A DNA stretch of 64,000 bases from Tenacibaculum sp. MAR_2010_89 (GTDB taxonomy: Bacteria > Bacteroidota > Bacteroidia > Flavobacteriales > Flavobacteriaceae). Numbering within the stretch: position 1 is the first letter of the stretch; the number at the start of each line of letters is the position of its first letter. The position numbers were made by a program, and so were the translations under genes. Of the stretch, positions 54,425-64,000 are shown one piece after another. The stretch lies in contig NZ_FNUB01000005.1 of assembly GCF_900105985.1 (NCBI RefSeq), positions 1,054,001 to 1,118,000 on the forward strand, in the 5' to 3' direction. The notes under the pieces are model-generated. The model did no database searches. It saw only the letters and a program-made list of their open reading frames with translations, and was not told where the DNA came from.

Positions 54425-56221
54425 ATGAAAAACATTAGAAATTTTTGCATCATTGCACACATAGATCACGGAAAAAGTACATTAGCAGATAGATTGTTAG
54501 ATTATACAGGAGCAGTTACTGAACGTGAAAAGCAAGATCAATTATTAGATAATATGGATTTAGAGCGTGAGCGTGGTATAACTATTAAATCACATGCTAT
54601 TCAAATGGATTATATTCATAATGGAGAGCCTTATGTTTTAAACTTAATTGATACTCCTGGGCACGTTGATTTCTCATATGAGGTGTCTCGTTCTATTGCA
54701 GCATGTGAAGGAGCTTTATTAATAGTGGATGCTGCTCAAAGTATTCAAGCTCAAACAATTTCTAATTTATATTTAGCATTAGAAAATGATTTAGAAATTA
54801 TTCCAGTACTTAATAAGGTAGATTTACCAAGTGCTAACCCAGAAGAGGTAACTGATGATATTGTTGATTTATTAGGATGTGATCCGGAAGATGTAATTCA
54901 TGCAAGTGGTAAAACTGGTTTTGGTGTAGACAATATTTTATCAGCAATAATTGATAAAATTCCTGCACCTGAAGGAAATCCTGATGCGCCTTTAAAGGCA
55001 TTGATTTTTGATAGTGTTTATAATTCTTATAGAGGTATTGAAACTTATTTTAGAGTTATTGATGGTTCAATCAAAAAAAACCAGCAAATAAAGTTTGTAG
55101 CTACAGGAAAACAGTATACTGCTGATGAAGTAGGTACTCTTAAACTAGAACAAGTTGTTAAAAAAGAAGTTAATACTGGAGACGTTGGGTATTTAATAAC
55201 AGGAATTAAAGCAGCAAAAGAAGTTAAAGTAGGAGATACTATTACAGATTTTGAAAACCCAACTACAGATATTATAGATGGTTTTGAGGATGTAAAACCA
55301 ATGGTTTTTGCTGGTATTTATCCAGTTGATACTGAAGATTATGAAGAATTACGTAATTCAATGGAGAAATTACAACTAAATGATGCTTCGTTAGTATTTC
55401 AACCAGAAAGTTCAGCAGCATTAGGATTTGGTTTTAGATGTGGGTTCTTAGGAATGTTACATATGGAAATAATTCAAGAACGTTTAGAGCGCGAGTTCAA
55501 TATGACTGTTATTACAACGGTTCCTAACGTTTCTTACCATGCATATACAAAGAAAAATCCTGATGAAATTGTATTATTGAATAATCCAACTGACTTACCA
55601 GACCCGTCAAGATTGGATAGAGTAGAGGAGCCTTTTATTAAAGCAACTATAATTACAAAATCTGATTTTGTAGGTCAGGTAATGAGTTTATGTATAGAAA
55701 AGAGAGGAGAAATAGTTAATCAAACATATTTAACAACAGAAAGAGTTGAGTTAACTTTTGACATGCCTTTAGCTGAAATTGTTTTTGATTTTTATGATCG
55801 ATTAAAAACAGTATCGAAAGGTTACGCTTCTTTTGATTATTCACCAATAGGAATGAGGTCTTCTAAATTGGTTCGTGTAGATATTTTATTGAATGCTCAG
55901 CCAGTAGATGCACTTTCTGCTTTATTACATGCGGATAATGCTTACACAATAGGTAAGAAAATTGTAGAGAAATTAAAAACATTAATTCCAAGACAACAAT
56001 TTGATATTCCTATTCAAGCTGCCATTGGTGCAAAAGTTATAGCAAGAGAAACTACAAAAGCTTTACGTAAAGATGTAACAGCGAAATGTTATGGAGGTGA
56101 TATTTCTAGAAAACGTAAATTATTAGAGAAACAGAAAAAAGGAAAGAAAAGAATGCGTCAAGTTGGTAACGTAGAAATTCCACAAGAAGCATTTATGGCT
56201 GTCTTAAAACTGAATGATTAA
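54425..56221 (+). CDS. lepA: Elongation factor 4 (LepA)
   Basis: The 598-residue GTPase has G1 [16 protein letters not shown]3 DTPGHVDF, G4 NKVDLPSA, and a C-terminal LepA-specific domain ([24 protein letters not shown] tail ending MAVLKLND). It acts on stalled or back-translocated ribosomes and affects tRNA movement. Full length and intact. Confidence 0.97.
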   Translation: MKNIRNFCIIAHIDHGKSTLADRLLDYTGAVTEREKQDQLLDNMDLERERGITIKSHAIQMDYIHNGEPYVLNLIDTPGHVDFSYEVSRSIAACEGALLIVDAAQSIQAQTISNLYLALENDLEIIPVLNKVDLPSANPEEVTDDIVDLLGCDPEDVIHASGKTGFGVDNILSAIIDKIPAPEGNPDAPLKALIFDSVYNSYRGIETYFRVIDGSIKKNQQIKFVATGKQYTADEVGTLKLEQVVKKEVNTGDVGYLITGIKAAKEVKVGDTITDFENPTTDIIDGFEDVKPMVFAGIYPVDTEDYEELRNSMEKLQLNDASLVFQPESSAALGFGFRCGFLGMLHMEIIQERLEREFNMTVITTVPNVSYHAYTKKNPDEIVLLNNPTDLPDPSRLDRVEEPFIKATIITKSDFVGQVMSLCIEKRGEIVNQTYLTTERVELTFDMPLAEIVFDFYDRLKTVSKGYASFDYSPIGMRSSKLVRVDILLNAQPVDALSALLHADNAYTIGKKIVEKLKTLIPRQQFDIPIQAAIGAKVIARETTKALRKDVTAKCYGGDISRKRKLLEKQKKGKKRMRQVGNVEIPQEAFMAVLKLND

Positions 56222-56295
56222 AAAATAATTTAGTTATTGTTTTTTAGAGTTTCATCTTTTATTTTCGCAACCGAAAAGAAAATAATATTGCTAAA

Positions 56296-56333
56296 AAAAC
56301 CAAAAGTAATGATGTTTACTTTTGGTTTTTTTT
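56296..56333 (+). terminator. Terminator of lepA
   Basis: AAACCAAAAGTAA and TTACTTTTGGTTT pair around a short loop and are followed by T runs. Confidence 0.85.
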
Positions 56334-56408
56334 GTTTTTAAAAATTGCTATAAGAATTAAAGAAATCTTATGAAATAGTAAAATGATTAATTATAAAAAC
56401 AAATAAAT

Positions 56409-59261
56409 ATGATAAGAAAATTACTTTTATTTTTTGGACTGCTATTAGTAGTAATAAGTACTGTAGCCCAAACTACTCCATCAGAATATGGTGATTCTCC
56501 AGATTGGAAAAATGTACTAGCTTTTGGAGGAGATGGAAAAGAGACAGTAATAGAAATGCAAAAAGATGCAAGTGGGAACTTGTATGTATTGGGTAATTTT
56601 TATGGAAAAACTATAATTGATTCTAAAACTATAGAAAGTCAAGGAGAGAATTCGAATATCTATTTAGCAAAATTTAATATTGATGGTAAATTATTATGGA
56701 TTACTCAAAGTGATAGTGAGATAAGTGGAAATTTAGACGCTTTTCAAATAAAATTAAAAGGTACTCATATTTATGTTTTAGGAAGTTTTAAAAATGGAGA
56801 CAAATTATCTAATCAGGTTCTGTCTGGTTCGAAACCTAATAACTATTTTTTTGCTAAATATGATATAGATGGAACGTTAGTGCAAAAAAAGGTTTTGGAA
56901 AGTATAACAACAGTTACTGACGGATATCAAAAACCAATATTCACCTTCAATGATACTGAGAAGGTATTTTATATAGCTGTTTATAATGAATTACACTCTG
57001 TGAATGAAGAGTTAACTCAAGTAGAACTTAAAAAAACGTATGATGTTGATTTGTTAATTACAGATATTCTATTTTTAAATAATTCTATTTTTATTACAGG
57101 AAATACTAAAAGGGATGTTATGTTGGGGAATGTTCAGTTATCTTTTACAGGAAGATATTCGTCTCTTTTTTATGCGTCATTAAATACTGATTTAGAAACT
57201 AATTGGGCATATGTGGCAAAATATGACACTTCAGATAGAGGAGATTCTAAAATTGGAAAGTTTAGTGTTAAGAATAATCAATTATTTTGGAGTGGTGTAG
57301 TAAATGGGAAAGAAACTATTAATAACTTGACTTTTTCACAATCTGGAACTACTAATTTATTACCTTTTATTGTTTCTGTTAATGCTACTAATGGAAATTT
57401 AAGTTCTTTAAGATGGTTTCTTCAAAATAAGGTAATTACTAGTGATAGGAGTATAAATAATATTAAACATTTGATAAACGAGAATGATGAAATAACCTTT
57501 TTATATAAAACTATTGATTTTACAAGTTTAAATAGGTTAATTTTAAATTCTGGAGAAGGAGCAGAGGAGGTAAAAACAAATGTTTTGACTGAAAATGTAC
57601 TGTCAATTTATGGTCTTAATGGTGAAGAAATAAAATCAAACATTAATACTAATTTAAATTTAAATATAACAAAGTATATTAATAGTGATGAGCAATGGAA
57701 GCAGGTTTTTGTAGGAGAGAATGGTAGTTCTTCTAATGTTCTTGATGTGGTTTCTGATAAAGGAAATTATTATTATGCATTGGTTGAAGATGGTAGAAAA
57801 ACGAATAATACTTTTGGAAGTGGAGATTTAGCTTTAATTAAAGTTGATTTTAATAATCAAATAATTTGGTCAAAACCTATTATTGGAGATTTTAATGGAG
57901 CTACGAGTGTAGGAAATTTTATTACCTATAATAATGGTAATGTGTTTTTGTCTGGAGATATTTTAGGAGATGTAAGGATAGGTGATCAAGAAATAAATCC
58001 AGTAAATAATGAGTACAGAACTTTATTGTTGACTAAGGTTTCTTCTGAAGGTGTATTAATAAATCATACATTAATAAACCCGTCAACTAACGAAAATCAA
58101 TTTATTGATGTTATATCTCATGATAATGGTAAAATTGTGGTTACTCAATTAATTGGGAATAAAAAGGCGAAAGCAACATTGTTTAACGCTGATTTAACTA
58201 TTAATAAAGCAGTAACTTTTGAAGCTTCTACAGTTTATATTTTAGAAGGAACCAAAGGGAAGGATAATAGAACATATTTAGTTGGTGAATTTTATGGAGA
58301 TACTGTAACTTATGATGGAACAGTTTATAATAAACCTAATACTGATACTGCAAAAAATGGAAATAATGTTTTCTTTGAGTTAGATAGTGAATTTAATTTT
58401 TTAAATGTATTTAATTATGCTCATTCGTCTAAAAATTATGGTTCATGGCCTACTTCTATAGTGAGTGACGGCAAGGGTAATAAATATATTGGAGGGGTTG
58501 TTGTTTATACTCAAGAATATTCTTTTAATAATATAACGCCTAACTTTGATTCAAGAGCACCAAGGTATAATTTATATTATGCAAAAGTAAATAAAGATAA
58601 TAATTTTGATTGGGTTAAAACGATAGGAAGTAATGAGTTGCTTTTAAATTACTCATCAATTGATATTGATCAAAAAGGTAACTTATATGCTTCAGGTTAT
58701 TTTAAAAAGAAAATGTTTATTAATGATAAAATAGAATTGTCTTTTGATTATGAAGAAGGACGTAGTTCTTATATTATTAAATATAACACATTGGGTGAGG
58801 TACAATGGGTAAAAACAATTCCTTCAACTTCAATTACAAATACAGCAGGAGTAGCTGTTAATAATACTGGAGAACTAGTGCTAGGAGGTTATTTTTCTAA
58901 AAACGGTACTTTTAGTAAGGGTTTTCATTATACTAGTAAAGGTGGTTCAAAAGGTTTTTTAGCAATATTAGAAGCTAATAAATCATTAACTGTTAATGAA
59001 GTTGGTTTAGAGAAAAATATGACGGTTTATCCTAATCCTTCAAATGGTATTTTTAATGTTAATACTTCTTTATTAACACTGTCTAAGAATAAAATTTATA
59101 CTCAGGTTTTTGATTTGCAAGGAAGAATTGTTTACAGTAAAATGAATTCAGTAATTAATAATGAAATAGGGTTTAGTCTTAAAGGTTATTCTAAAGGTGT
59201 TTATATTGTTAAGATTACAGATGGCATTCATAAATATTCAAATAAAATTATTTTAGAATAA
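56409..59261 (+). CDS. T9SS-sorted surface protein of unknown function
   Basis: The 950-residue protein has a signal peptide (LLLFFGLLLVVISTVAQ) and a long repetitive beta region with many NGxxGD-like segments (VLGNFYGKTIIDSKTI, VGEFYGDTVTYDGTVY, ASGYFKKKMFINDK), reminiscent of beta-propellers. It ends in a T9SS type A sorting domain (MTVYPNPSNGIFNVNTSLL, ending SNKIILE). It is secreted and anchored or released by type IX secretion. Exact role unknown. Confidence 0.88.
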   Translation: MIRKLLLFFGLLLVVISTVAQTTPSEYGDSPDWKNVLAFGGDGKETVIEMQKDASGNLYVLGNFYGKTIIDSKTIESQGENSNIYLAKFNIDGKLLWITQSDSEISGNLDAFQIKLKGTHIYVLGSFKNGDKLSNQVLSGSKPNNYFFAKYDIDGTLVQKKVLESITTVTDGYQKPIFTFNDTEKVFYIAVYNELHSVNEELTQVELKKTYDVDLLITDILFLNNSIFITGNTKRDVMLGNVQLSFTGRYSSLFYASLNTDLETNWAYVAKYDTSDRGDSKIGKFSVKNNQLFWSGVVNGKETINNLTFSQSGTTNLLPFIVSVNATNGNLSSLRWFLQNKVITSDRSINNIKHLINENDEITFLYKTIDFTSLNRLILNSGEGAEEVKTNVLTENVLSIYGLNGEEIKSNINTNLNLNITKYINSDEQWKQVFVGENGSSSNVLDVVSDKGNYYYALVEDGRKTNNTFGSGDLALIKVDFNNQIIWSKPIIGDFNGATSVGNFITYNNGNVFLSGDILGDVRIGDQEINPVNNEYRTLLLTKVSSEGVLINHTLINPSTNENQFIDVISHDNGKIVVTQLIGNKKAKATLFNADLTINKAVTFEASTVYILEGTKGKDNRTYLVGEFYGDTVTYDGTVYNKPNTDTAKNGNNVFFELDSEFNFLNVFNYAHSSKNYGSWPTSIVSDGKGNKYIGGVVVYTQEYSFNNITPNFDSRAPRYNLYYAKVNKDNNFDWVKTIGSNELLLNYSSIDIDQKGNLYASGYFKKKMFINDKIELSFDYEEGRSSYIIKYNTLGEVQWVKTIPSTSITNTAGVAVNNTGELVLGGYFSKNGTFSKGFHYTSKGGSKGFLAILEANKSLTVNEVGLEKNMTVYPNPSNGIFNVNTSLLTLSKNKIYTQVFDLQGRIVYSKMNSVINNEIGFSLKGYSKGVYIVKITDGIHKYSNKIILE

Positions 59262-59272
59262 ATATTTTTAAG

Positions 59273-59310
59273 AAATGGTTTGAGCACTAATTTTATTACT
59301 CAAGCCATTT
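59273..59310. terminator. Hairpin between convergent T9SS and LytTR genes
   Basis: AAATGGTTTGAG and CTCAAGCCATTT pair with one mismatch across a 14-base loop, between the stops at 59261 and 59296, and overlap the regulator's 3' end. Confidence 0.55.
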
Positions 59311-60057
59311 CCTAAAATCAGAGGTTGTAGATGAGCTTGTCATTGCTTTTTCTTTTCCTCCAGTGTATGATATTAGTAGTCTGTTTTTAAAATGATTTTC
59401 AATATTCTCTATAAAATCAATACTAATAATTTGACTTCTATTTATTTTGAAAAACTTATTAGGGTTTAATTGTTGAAATATTGAACCTAAGCTTTGAGAT
59501 ATTGTATGTCGTTTTCCTATATTATCTGTAGCTATACAGAAGTCACCAGAGGCTTCTATTAAACTTACATTAGTAACGTTTAAAAGTTGTATTCCTTTAG
59601 CTTTTTTAATAACAAATCGTTTTTTATAGGAAGTGTTCTCTTCTTTTAATGCAGATTTAAGGTTTGATATTGTGTTAGTGTTAAGTTTGTTATAACTTCC
59701 ATTGTTGAATAAAGCTTGATATTTTTCTATTGCTTTTTTAAAATCAGATTTTGAAAAAGGTTTTAATATGTAAGCAATTCCATTGGTGTTGAAAGCTTTG
59801 AATAAGTATTCGTCATGTGCAGAACAAAAAATAATAGGGCAATTTATAGTTACTTCATCAAATAAATCAAAGGAGATCCCGTCTAATAATTGGATGTCGG
59901 ATAAAATAAAATCATATTTGTTTTGAGCTAGTAATTTTTTTCCTTCTGAGTTAGAACGTGCTAAATCATGAACAAATTCTTCTTCAAAAGTATCATTCAG
60001 GTAATTTACTAATTTTTGATATGCAGGTATTTCGTCTTCTAGAATTAGTATTTTCAT
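59296..60057 (-). CDS. LytTR-family response regulator
   Basis: The 253-residue protein has a receiver domain (LILEDE, D54 in FILSDIQLLDG) and a LytTR domain (GIQLLNVTNVSLIEASGDF, FKINRSQIISIDFIENIENH). It is the cognate regulator of the split LytS-type kinase at 60072-61077, 14 bases downstream of it. Confidence 0.92.
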   Translation of the reverse strand: MKILILEDEIPAYQKLVNYLNDTFEEEFVHDLARSNSEGKKLLAQNKYDFILSDIQLLDGISFDLFDEVTINCPIIFCSAHDEYLFKAFNTNGIAYILKPFSKSDFKKAIEKYQALFNNGSYNKLNTNTISNLKSALKEENTSYKKRFVIKKAKGIQLLNVTNVSLIEASGDFCIATDNIGKRHTISQSLGSIFQQLNPNKFFKINRSQIISIDFIENIENHFKNRLLISYTGGKEKAMTSSSTTSDFRKWLE

Positions 60058-60071
60058 TTTACAACATGTTG

Positions 60072-60851
60072 TTAGTTTTCTTCACTCAATTTGATTATTG
60101 GAATAGATATTACAAAACGACTATTGGCATTTTTGATATCTACTTTTTTGTCAGATAACAACTCATAACGAGTCTGTAAATTTTGTAATCCAGTTCCTAA
60201 ACTTTCTTTGTTTAAGGTGTTAGATTTTGTGTTATTAACAGTAAGCCAGTCATTTGTTACTTTAATTTGAGTTTTTATAACTTTATTGCTAGCTTTATTA
60301 TGCTTTACTACATTTTCTAATAGTGCTTGTAATGCTCCAGTTGGTATAAATTTATCTGTAATATCGCCTTCTTTTTCAATAGTAAACTTATAGTCGTTAC
60401 CAAAGCGAGTTTCAATTAAAAAAATATAGTTTTCTGCAAATTGAATCTCACTTCGTAATTCCATAACTTCTGCATCTTTTGTTTGGATAAGATATCGATA
60501 GATTAACGATAAGCGATTAATATATTCTTTTGCTTTTTCTGAGTCAGAATCTATTAATGAATCTAATGTGTTTAAGTTGTTAAACAGAAAATGTGGGTCT
60601 ATTTGTGAGCGTAATAGCTTTAGCTCATTTTCTTTTTGTTGTTTTTCTATTTTTAATATTTGACTTTGCCCTTCGTAGAATTTTTTGGTTAATAAAAGAG
60701 CAAAAGGAAAAGCTGTAGAGTATGTTGCGCGATCTATCATCTTAAAAAAGAAATCGACAGGCTTAGGGAATTTTGACCAATCATTATTCCCAGACCAATA
60801 CCCTATAATATAATCTATTCCTGAAAAAAAAAACAAGAATAAAAACTCCAA
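60072..60851 (-). CDS. LytS-type histidine kinase, catalytic half (split gene)
   Basis: The 259-residue frame has a final transmembrane part (FPFALLLTKKFYEGQSQIL), coiled linker, RSQIDPHFLFNNLNTLDSLI with the phosphoacceptor His, and an HATPase domain (LQALLENVVKHNKASNK, SLGTGLQNLQTRYELL). The ATG at 60851 is only the first Met in this frame; the true N-terminus is in the other frame (60784-61077) and meets it at the T10 tract. Joined, they make about 340 residues, the size of the intact homologue at 29072-30145. As read, the kinase would lack its first membrane helices. Confidence 0.8.
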   Translation of the reverse strand: MEFLFLFFFSGIDYIIGYWSGNNDWSKFPKPVDFFFKMIDRATYSTAFPFALLLTKKFYEGQSQILKIEKQQKENELKLLRSQIDPHFLFNNLNTLDSLIDSDSEKAKEYINRLSLIYRYLIQTKDAEVMELRSEIQFAENYIFLIETRFGNDYKFTIEKEGDITDKFIPTGALQALLENVVKHNKASNKVIKTQIKVTNDWLTVNNTKSNTLNKESLGTGLQNLQTRYELLSDKKVDIKNANSRFVISIPIIKLSEEN

Positions 60852-61077
60852 ATAAAGTGAATAAGAAGTATTGTTTATTAATCATTAGCTTAGGTATTAG
60901 CCAAAAAATATATAAGAAAACAATAGAGCTAATCATGAAAATCTCTATAGGAAAATCAATAAGGTACTCTCGAAGTAATGCTTCTCTTAAATAGTAATCT
61001 CTTGCTTGCATAATAAATGAAACAATGAAATATATACTAAGAAGAATAAAATCTGATTTATTGAGTTTGGTATTCAT
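60784..61077 (-). CDS. LytS-type kinase, N-terminal membrane half (split gene)
   Basis: The 97-residue frame from ATG 61077 (MNTKLNKSDFILLSIYFIVS) has three predicted helices, matching the sensor of LytS-type kinases. It enters the T10 run as FILVFFF and then ends RNRLYYRVLVWE-stop. With nine T the frame would continue as SGIDYIIGYW of the kinase half. The start overlaps the 3' end of the upstream membrane-protein gene by 20 bases, suggesting translational coupling. Confidence 0.7.
   Translation of the reverse strand: MNTKLNKSDFILLSIYFIVSFIMQARDYYLREALLREYLIDFPIEIFMISSIVFLYIFWLIPKLMINKQYFLFTLFGVFILVFFFRNRLYYRVLVWE
60824..60833 (-). other. T10 homopolymer splitting the LytS-type kinase
   Basis: Ten T on the coding strand. 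Loss of one T makes one continuous kinase frame across the membrane and catalytic halves. Tracts of nine or more T are known sites for polymerase slippage and replication errors, so ON/OFF switching or slippage rescue is possible. An assembly indel is the simplest alternative. Confidence 0.65.
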
Positions 61078-61615
61078 TAATCGATTTGTTTTTGTAAAAT
61101 ATTATAGCATATCCAATAGCAGTAATTACATATACATAGATTAACCTTGAAGGTATAAATCTACCAAAAAATGCAATTAGAGTTGCAACTACTACAAGTA
61201 TTACACCTAGTTTATTTTGTTTTAAATAATTTAAAGCTAAAAGTAATAAACCAATATTTAAAAAGTTAGGGCCAGTGGTTATAAATGGTTTCCATATTGA
61301 TGGGAATTTAGAAATATGCCCTGCGAATTCATTCCGTATTTCTTGAGTAGGTTGGCTCCACCAAATAAAATCCAATACACACATTCCTATGATAGAAACT
61401 ATTCCAATAATAATAACAGGAATTCCTAGGTAACTATATGTTTTTTTAGGAAATTGCCCTAGTTGAGGTATTAATAAAGTAACCCCAAGGAATAATGACC
61501 AATGAGCGAAGTCTATAGGTTTTAAGGCATATACAAATTCATTACCTTGAGCTAATAATAGTTGACCAATAGCTTCAAAAAGTAATCCGGCAATAAAAAA
61601 AGGTTTAAAGTTCAT
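61058..61615 (-). CDS. Multi-pass membrane protein of unknown function
   Basis: The 185-residue protein has about six transmembrane helices (FFIAGLLFEAIGQLLLAQ, WSLFLGVTLLIPQLGQF, IPVIIIGIVSIIGMCVLDFI and more). No known family. Its end overlaps the kinase start by 20 bases, so it may be a sensor or accessory protein for the split kinase. Start is ATG 61615, 14 bases after the TonB receptor stop. Confidence 0.65.
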   Translation of the reverse strand: MNFKPFFIAGLLFEAIGQLLLAQGNEFVYALKPIDFAHWSLFLGVTLLIPQLGQFPKKTYSYLGIPVIIIGIVSIIGMCVLDFIWWSQPTQEIRNEFAGHISKFPSIWKPFITTGPNFLNIGLLLLALNYLKQNKLGVILVVVATLIAFFGRFIPSRLIYVYVITAIGYAIIFYKNKSINEYQTQ

Positions 61616-61629
61616 TTTGTACGAAAGTA

Positions 61630-64000
61630 TTAATTATTATCTTGAATCCTGTTTTCTTCATCTCTAGAAGAGTTACGCTTTGATTTTTTCTTTCCAAATT
61701 TAGATCCAAAACTATAGGTTAATCGTAGTTGAATGTTCTGACGTGAACCATTACTTTCTACTTTGGCAGTTCCGTTTCCGTAATCAATTGTTCCGTTAAA
61801 ACCACGGTTTAACATTTTATTAAAGCCTAGGTTAACTTTTAATTTATCATCTAAAAATTTTTTTCCAAGTGAAAAATCTAAACCAGCAAGCCAATCAACA
61901 TCAATTTGTCCTTGTAAAGCTCCAGTTCCGTAATTACCACTCATTTCAAAGTTAACATCCCAAGGTAGTTTGTAGCTAGCTTGAATAAACCAAAACAAAT
62001 TCCACTTTGATAAATCTACTCCATGTATTATTGAGTTGTAGCTATTTTTGTTAACTATAAAACCAGTATAACCTTCAACTCCTTTAATAAAGTTTAATGG
62101 ACCGAATAATCTAAAGTTCCAATTGGTGAAGTTTTCAACATTTACTGCTTGTTGTCTAATCTGTGCGTTGCTATTATCTTGTTTAATTAAATCAAAAATA
62201 ACATCATTGGTTTTACTGTAACCAACTGTAAAGAAAGGTTGCCCTTTGTAAGTTAAATTAAATTGGTAGTTATTAGTAAAGGCAGGTTTTAAGGCTGGAT
62301 TTCCTTCACCAGCTGAAAAGGGGTCTAGGTAAGTAGCGAATGAATTTAAACTATTATAAGAAGGTCTTCTAATTCTATAACTATAAGATAAACTACTTCC
62401 TATTTCTTCAGTAATTTTTCTACTAATTGAAGCGCTAGGGAATAATTTACTTATAGGTCTTTTCTTTAATTCTGTAACCATTTGGCCATTTTTTAAAAAA
62501 ACTGAAGTACCATCAGTGTTACTATCTTCAAAACGTAAGCCACCAGAAAAAGACCATTTTCCGTAGTTGGCATTAATTTTTGAATATATGGCGAAAATAT
62601 TTTCATTAACTAAAAATTGGCTACTATTTGTTTGATCAAAGTCAAATGTTCCAGTGTTGTTTTCTAAAAATGATTTTAAATCACTATCAGTATTTACCAT
62701 AGCGTATTTACTACCGATACTTAATTTAAAGTTATCAGAGAAGGTTTTGTTATAGTCAATTCTATACGTTTTAATAGTGTATTTACCATCTTGAAGATAC
62801 CTACGGTCTTGAAAAGGAATTGTGCTTCCTGGAACATCTGATAACGTGTTTGTATTATCGTTTTTATAATCAATATAGTTAAAATCGATTAAAAGTTTGT
62901 CTGTGTCTGATTTGTACTCGTAATATGGGTTGATGTTAAAGTCAACTCTATCTCTATCAAAACTATTTTCTGAAAATAATATATCAGTGGTATTAGTTCT
63001 AGATATAATAGTTTTACTTGAGGCAATCCTGTCTGATTTTCTGTTATTCCATCGCCCACCAATACCTATAGAGTTTTTATCATTAATATAATAATCTAAG
63101 CTACCGCTAACTGTAAATCTATTAGGGTTATACGGTTCTTTGGTTGCTTGATCATAAGTTTCATTTCCAACGGTTCTTACTAAAAATAAATCATCTCTCC
63201 ATGTTGGTTGTGAATGACTAATACTAGTTTGCCAGTTTAGTTTGTTTTTATAACTAGCTATCGAGGCTCTAGTTCCATATTCAAAACCTTCATCTTCACC
63301 AATCCATCCCATTACACTACCATGAGTTCCTAAACTAACGTTTTTCTTTAGAATAATATTTATAATAGCTCCTGACCCAGAAGCATCGTATTCGGCACCG
63401 GGTTGTTCTACGACCTCTACTTTAGAAATATTATCAGCAGGAAAATCACGTAATAAAGTGTCAACATCCATGTATTCAGTTGTTTTTCCATTAATAAGAA
63501 TTCGTACGCCGCTTTTCCCAGCTATGGTAATTCCACTATTAGTTACTAAAACTCCAGGAACTTTTCGCATTACATCCTGTAAGCTAGAATTAACCATTTC
63601 AGTTTTTTCTAAATCTACAATTAATTTTTCCGCAGTTTGTTTTATAACTGGTCTTTTAGATTTAATAACTACTTCATTTAATGTTTGACTTTCTTCTTTT
63701 AAAGTGAAGTTTAAAGTTTTATTGCTGTCAAGTTTAAACTCTTTAGATTTCTCTATTTTGAAACCTAAAACAGAAATTTCAATTTGATAAGTATTAGAAG
63801 AGATGTTTTCAAATTTATAGTTACCATTTTCATCAGTAACAGTTCCTTTTGGAGTTTTGTTTCCTTTTTTTTCTTTTAAAATTACGTTAGCAAATGGAAC
63901 AGTTGTGTTGTTTTGATCAATTACCTTACCGCTAATGCTATGTTGAGAAAAAGTTGTTGTTATTATAAAGAATAATAAAAGAGTAGTAGTTAAAAGTTTC
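61630..64000 (-). CDS. TonB-dependent receptor, partial (N-terminus beyond the window)
   Basis: The open frame runs to the right edge, and translation from there gives KLLTTTLLLFF-IITTTFSQ, so nearly the whole signal peptide is inside and only the first few residues are missing. A CarboxypepD_reg-like domain (ISGKVIDQNNTTVPFANVIL), a plug (SSLQDVMRKVPGVLVTNSGI, QPGAEYDASGSGAIINI) and an OMP beta-barrel follow. At least 790 residues. Same type as the receptor at 25989-28316. Ligand unknown. It leads the unit with the membrane protein, split kinase and LytTR regulator. Confidence 0.88.
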   Translation of the reverse strand, partial: KLLTTTLLLFFIITTTFSQHSISGKVIDQNNTTVPFANVILKEKKGNKTPKGTVTDENGNYKFENISSNTYQIEISVLGFKIEKSKEFKLDSNKTLNFTLKEESQTLNEVVIKSKRPVIKQTAEKLIVDLEKTEMVNSSLQDVMRKVPGVLVTNSGITIAGKSGVRILINGKTTEYMDVDTLLRDFPADNISKVEVVEQPGAEYDASGSGAIINIILKKNVSLGTHGSVMGWIGEDEGFEYGTRASIASYKNKLNWQTSISHSQPTWRDDLFLVRTVGNETYDQATKEPYNPNRFTVSGSLDYYINDKNSIGIGGRWNNRKSDRIASSKTIISRTNTTDILFSENSFDRDRVDFNINPYYEYKSDTDKLLIDFNYIDYKNDNTNTLSDVPGSTIPFQDRRYLQDGKYTIKTYRIDYNKTFSDNFKLSIGSKYAMVNTDSDLKSFLENNTGTFDFDQTNSSQFLVNENIFAIYSKINANYGKWSFSGGLRFEDSNTDGTSVFLKNGQMVTELKKRPISKLFPSASISRKITEEIGSSLSYSYRIRRPSYNSLNSFATYLDPFSAGEGNPALKPAFTNNYQFNLTYKGQPFFTVGYSKTNDVIFDLIKQDNSNAQIRQQAVNVENFTNWNFRLFGPLNFIKGVEGYTGFIVNKNSYNSIIHGVDLSKWNLFWFIQASYKLPWDVNFEMSGNYGTGALQGQIDVDWLAGLDFSLGKKFLDDKLKVNLGFNKMLNRGFNGTIDYGNGTAKVESNGSRQNIQLRLTYSFGSKFGKKKSKRNSSRDEENRIQDNN

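Overview
The window looks like a chromosome segment from a marine member of Flavobacteriia, with a gene set resembling Tenacibaculum. The evidence is low GC content, type IX secretion (T9SS) C-terminal sorting domains, TonB-dependent receptors with CarboxypepD_reg-like N-termini, LytS/LytTR two-component pairs, and repeated Bacteroidetes-type promoters (TTG-N19-TAnnTTTG).

Region 1-17.9 kb is an accessory island beside a CAU-anticodon tRNA (17923-17996). From left to right it holds a very large Tat-exported protein gene split by a T8 tract, an integrase remnant, a membrane protein, a frameshifted lipoprotein, and an eight-gene minus-strand operon. In transcription order the operon encodes a gasdermin-like protein, a caspase-like protease, a ThsB-like TIR protein, a TIR protein, two more ThsB-like TIR proteins, a TIR protein with two apparent TIR regions, and a SLOG protein. 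This reads as an anti-phage abortive-infection system. It has the logic of Thoeris (TIR signal, SLOG or caspase receptor) combined with the gasdermin/protease pair, and the combination looks unusual. Upstream lie a LuxR-type response regulator, a TPR sensor kinase and a 46-residue acidic peptide gene. The same palindrome, TATCCT-N8-AGGATA, sits about 80 bp in front of both the peptide gene and the gasdermin-like gene, which suggests the two-component system controls both units. An excisionase-like HTH gene closes the island.

Region 18-32 kb is core-like. It has a polyprenyl synthase; a TetR gene with a 12-bp-arm operator over its promoter, leading a TolC/MFP/RND efflux operon; a TonB receptor with an ankyrin protein; a LytS/LytTR pair; a heme-binding HbpS-like protein; and RecX.

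Region 32-54 kb holds a T9SS BNR-repeat exoprotein, threonine dehydrogenase, housekeeping genes (truB, uppP, ftsX, methylmalonyl-CoA epimerase, rbfA, lolC/E-type permease, dusB), a DUF2589 cassette of unknown function, two paralogous unknown proteins next to a 7-TM/kinase/regulator cluster, and a c-type cytochrome/YceI/OB-fold/DUF5777 run.

Region 54-64 kb has lepA, a second T9SS exoprotein, a LytTR regulator with a sensor kinase split by a T10 tract, a membrane protein, and a partial TonB receptor running off the right edge.

Three genes are broken at homopolymers (T8, A6, T10). These may be slippage or phase-variation switches, or assembly indels; the sequence alone cannot tell which. No rRNA, CRISPR array or intact insertion sequence was seen. 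All functional calls are by-eye recognition without database searches.
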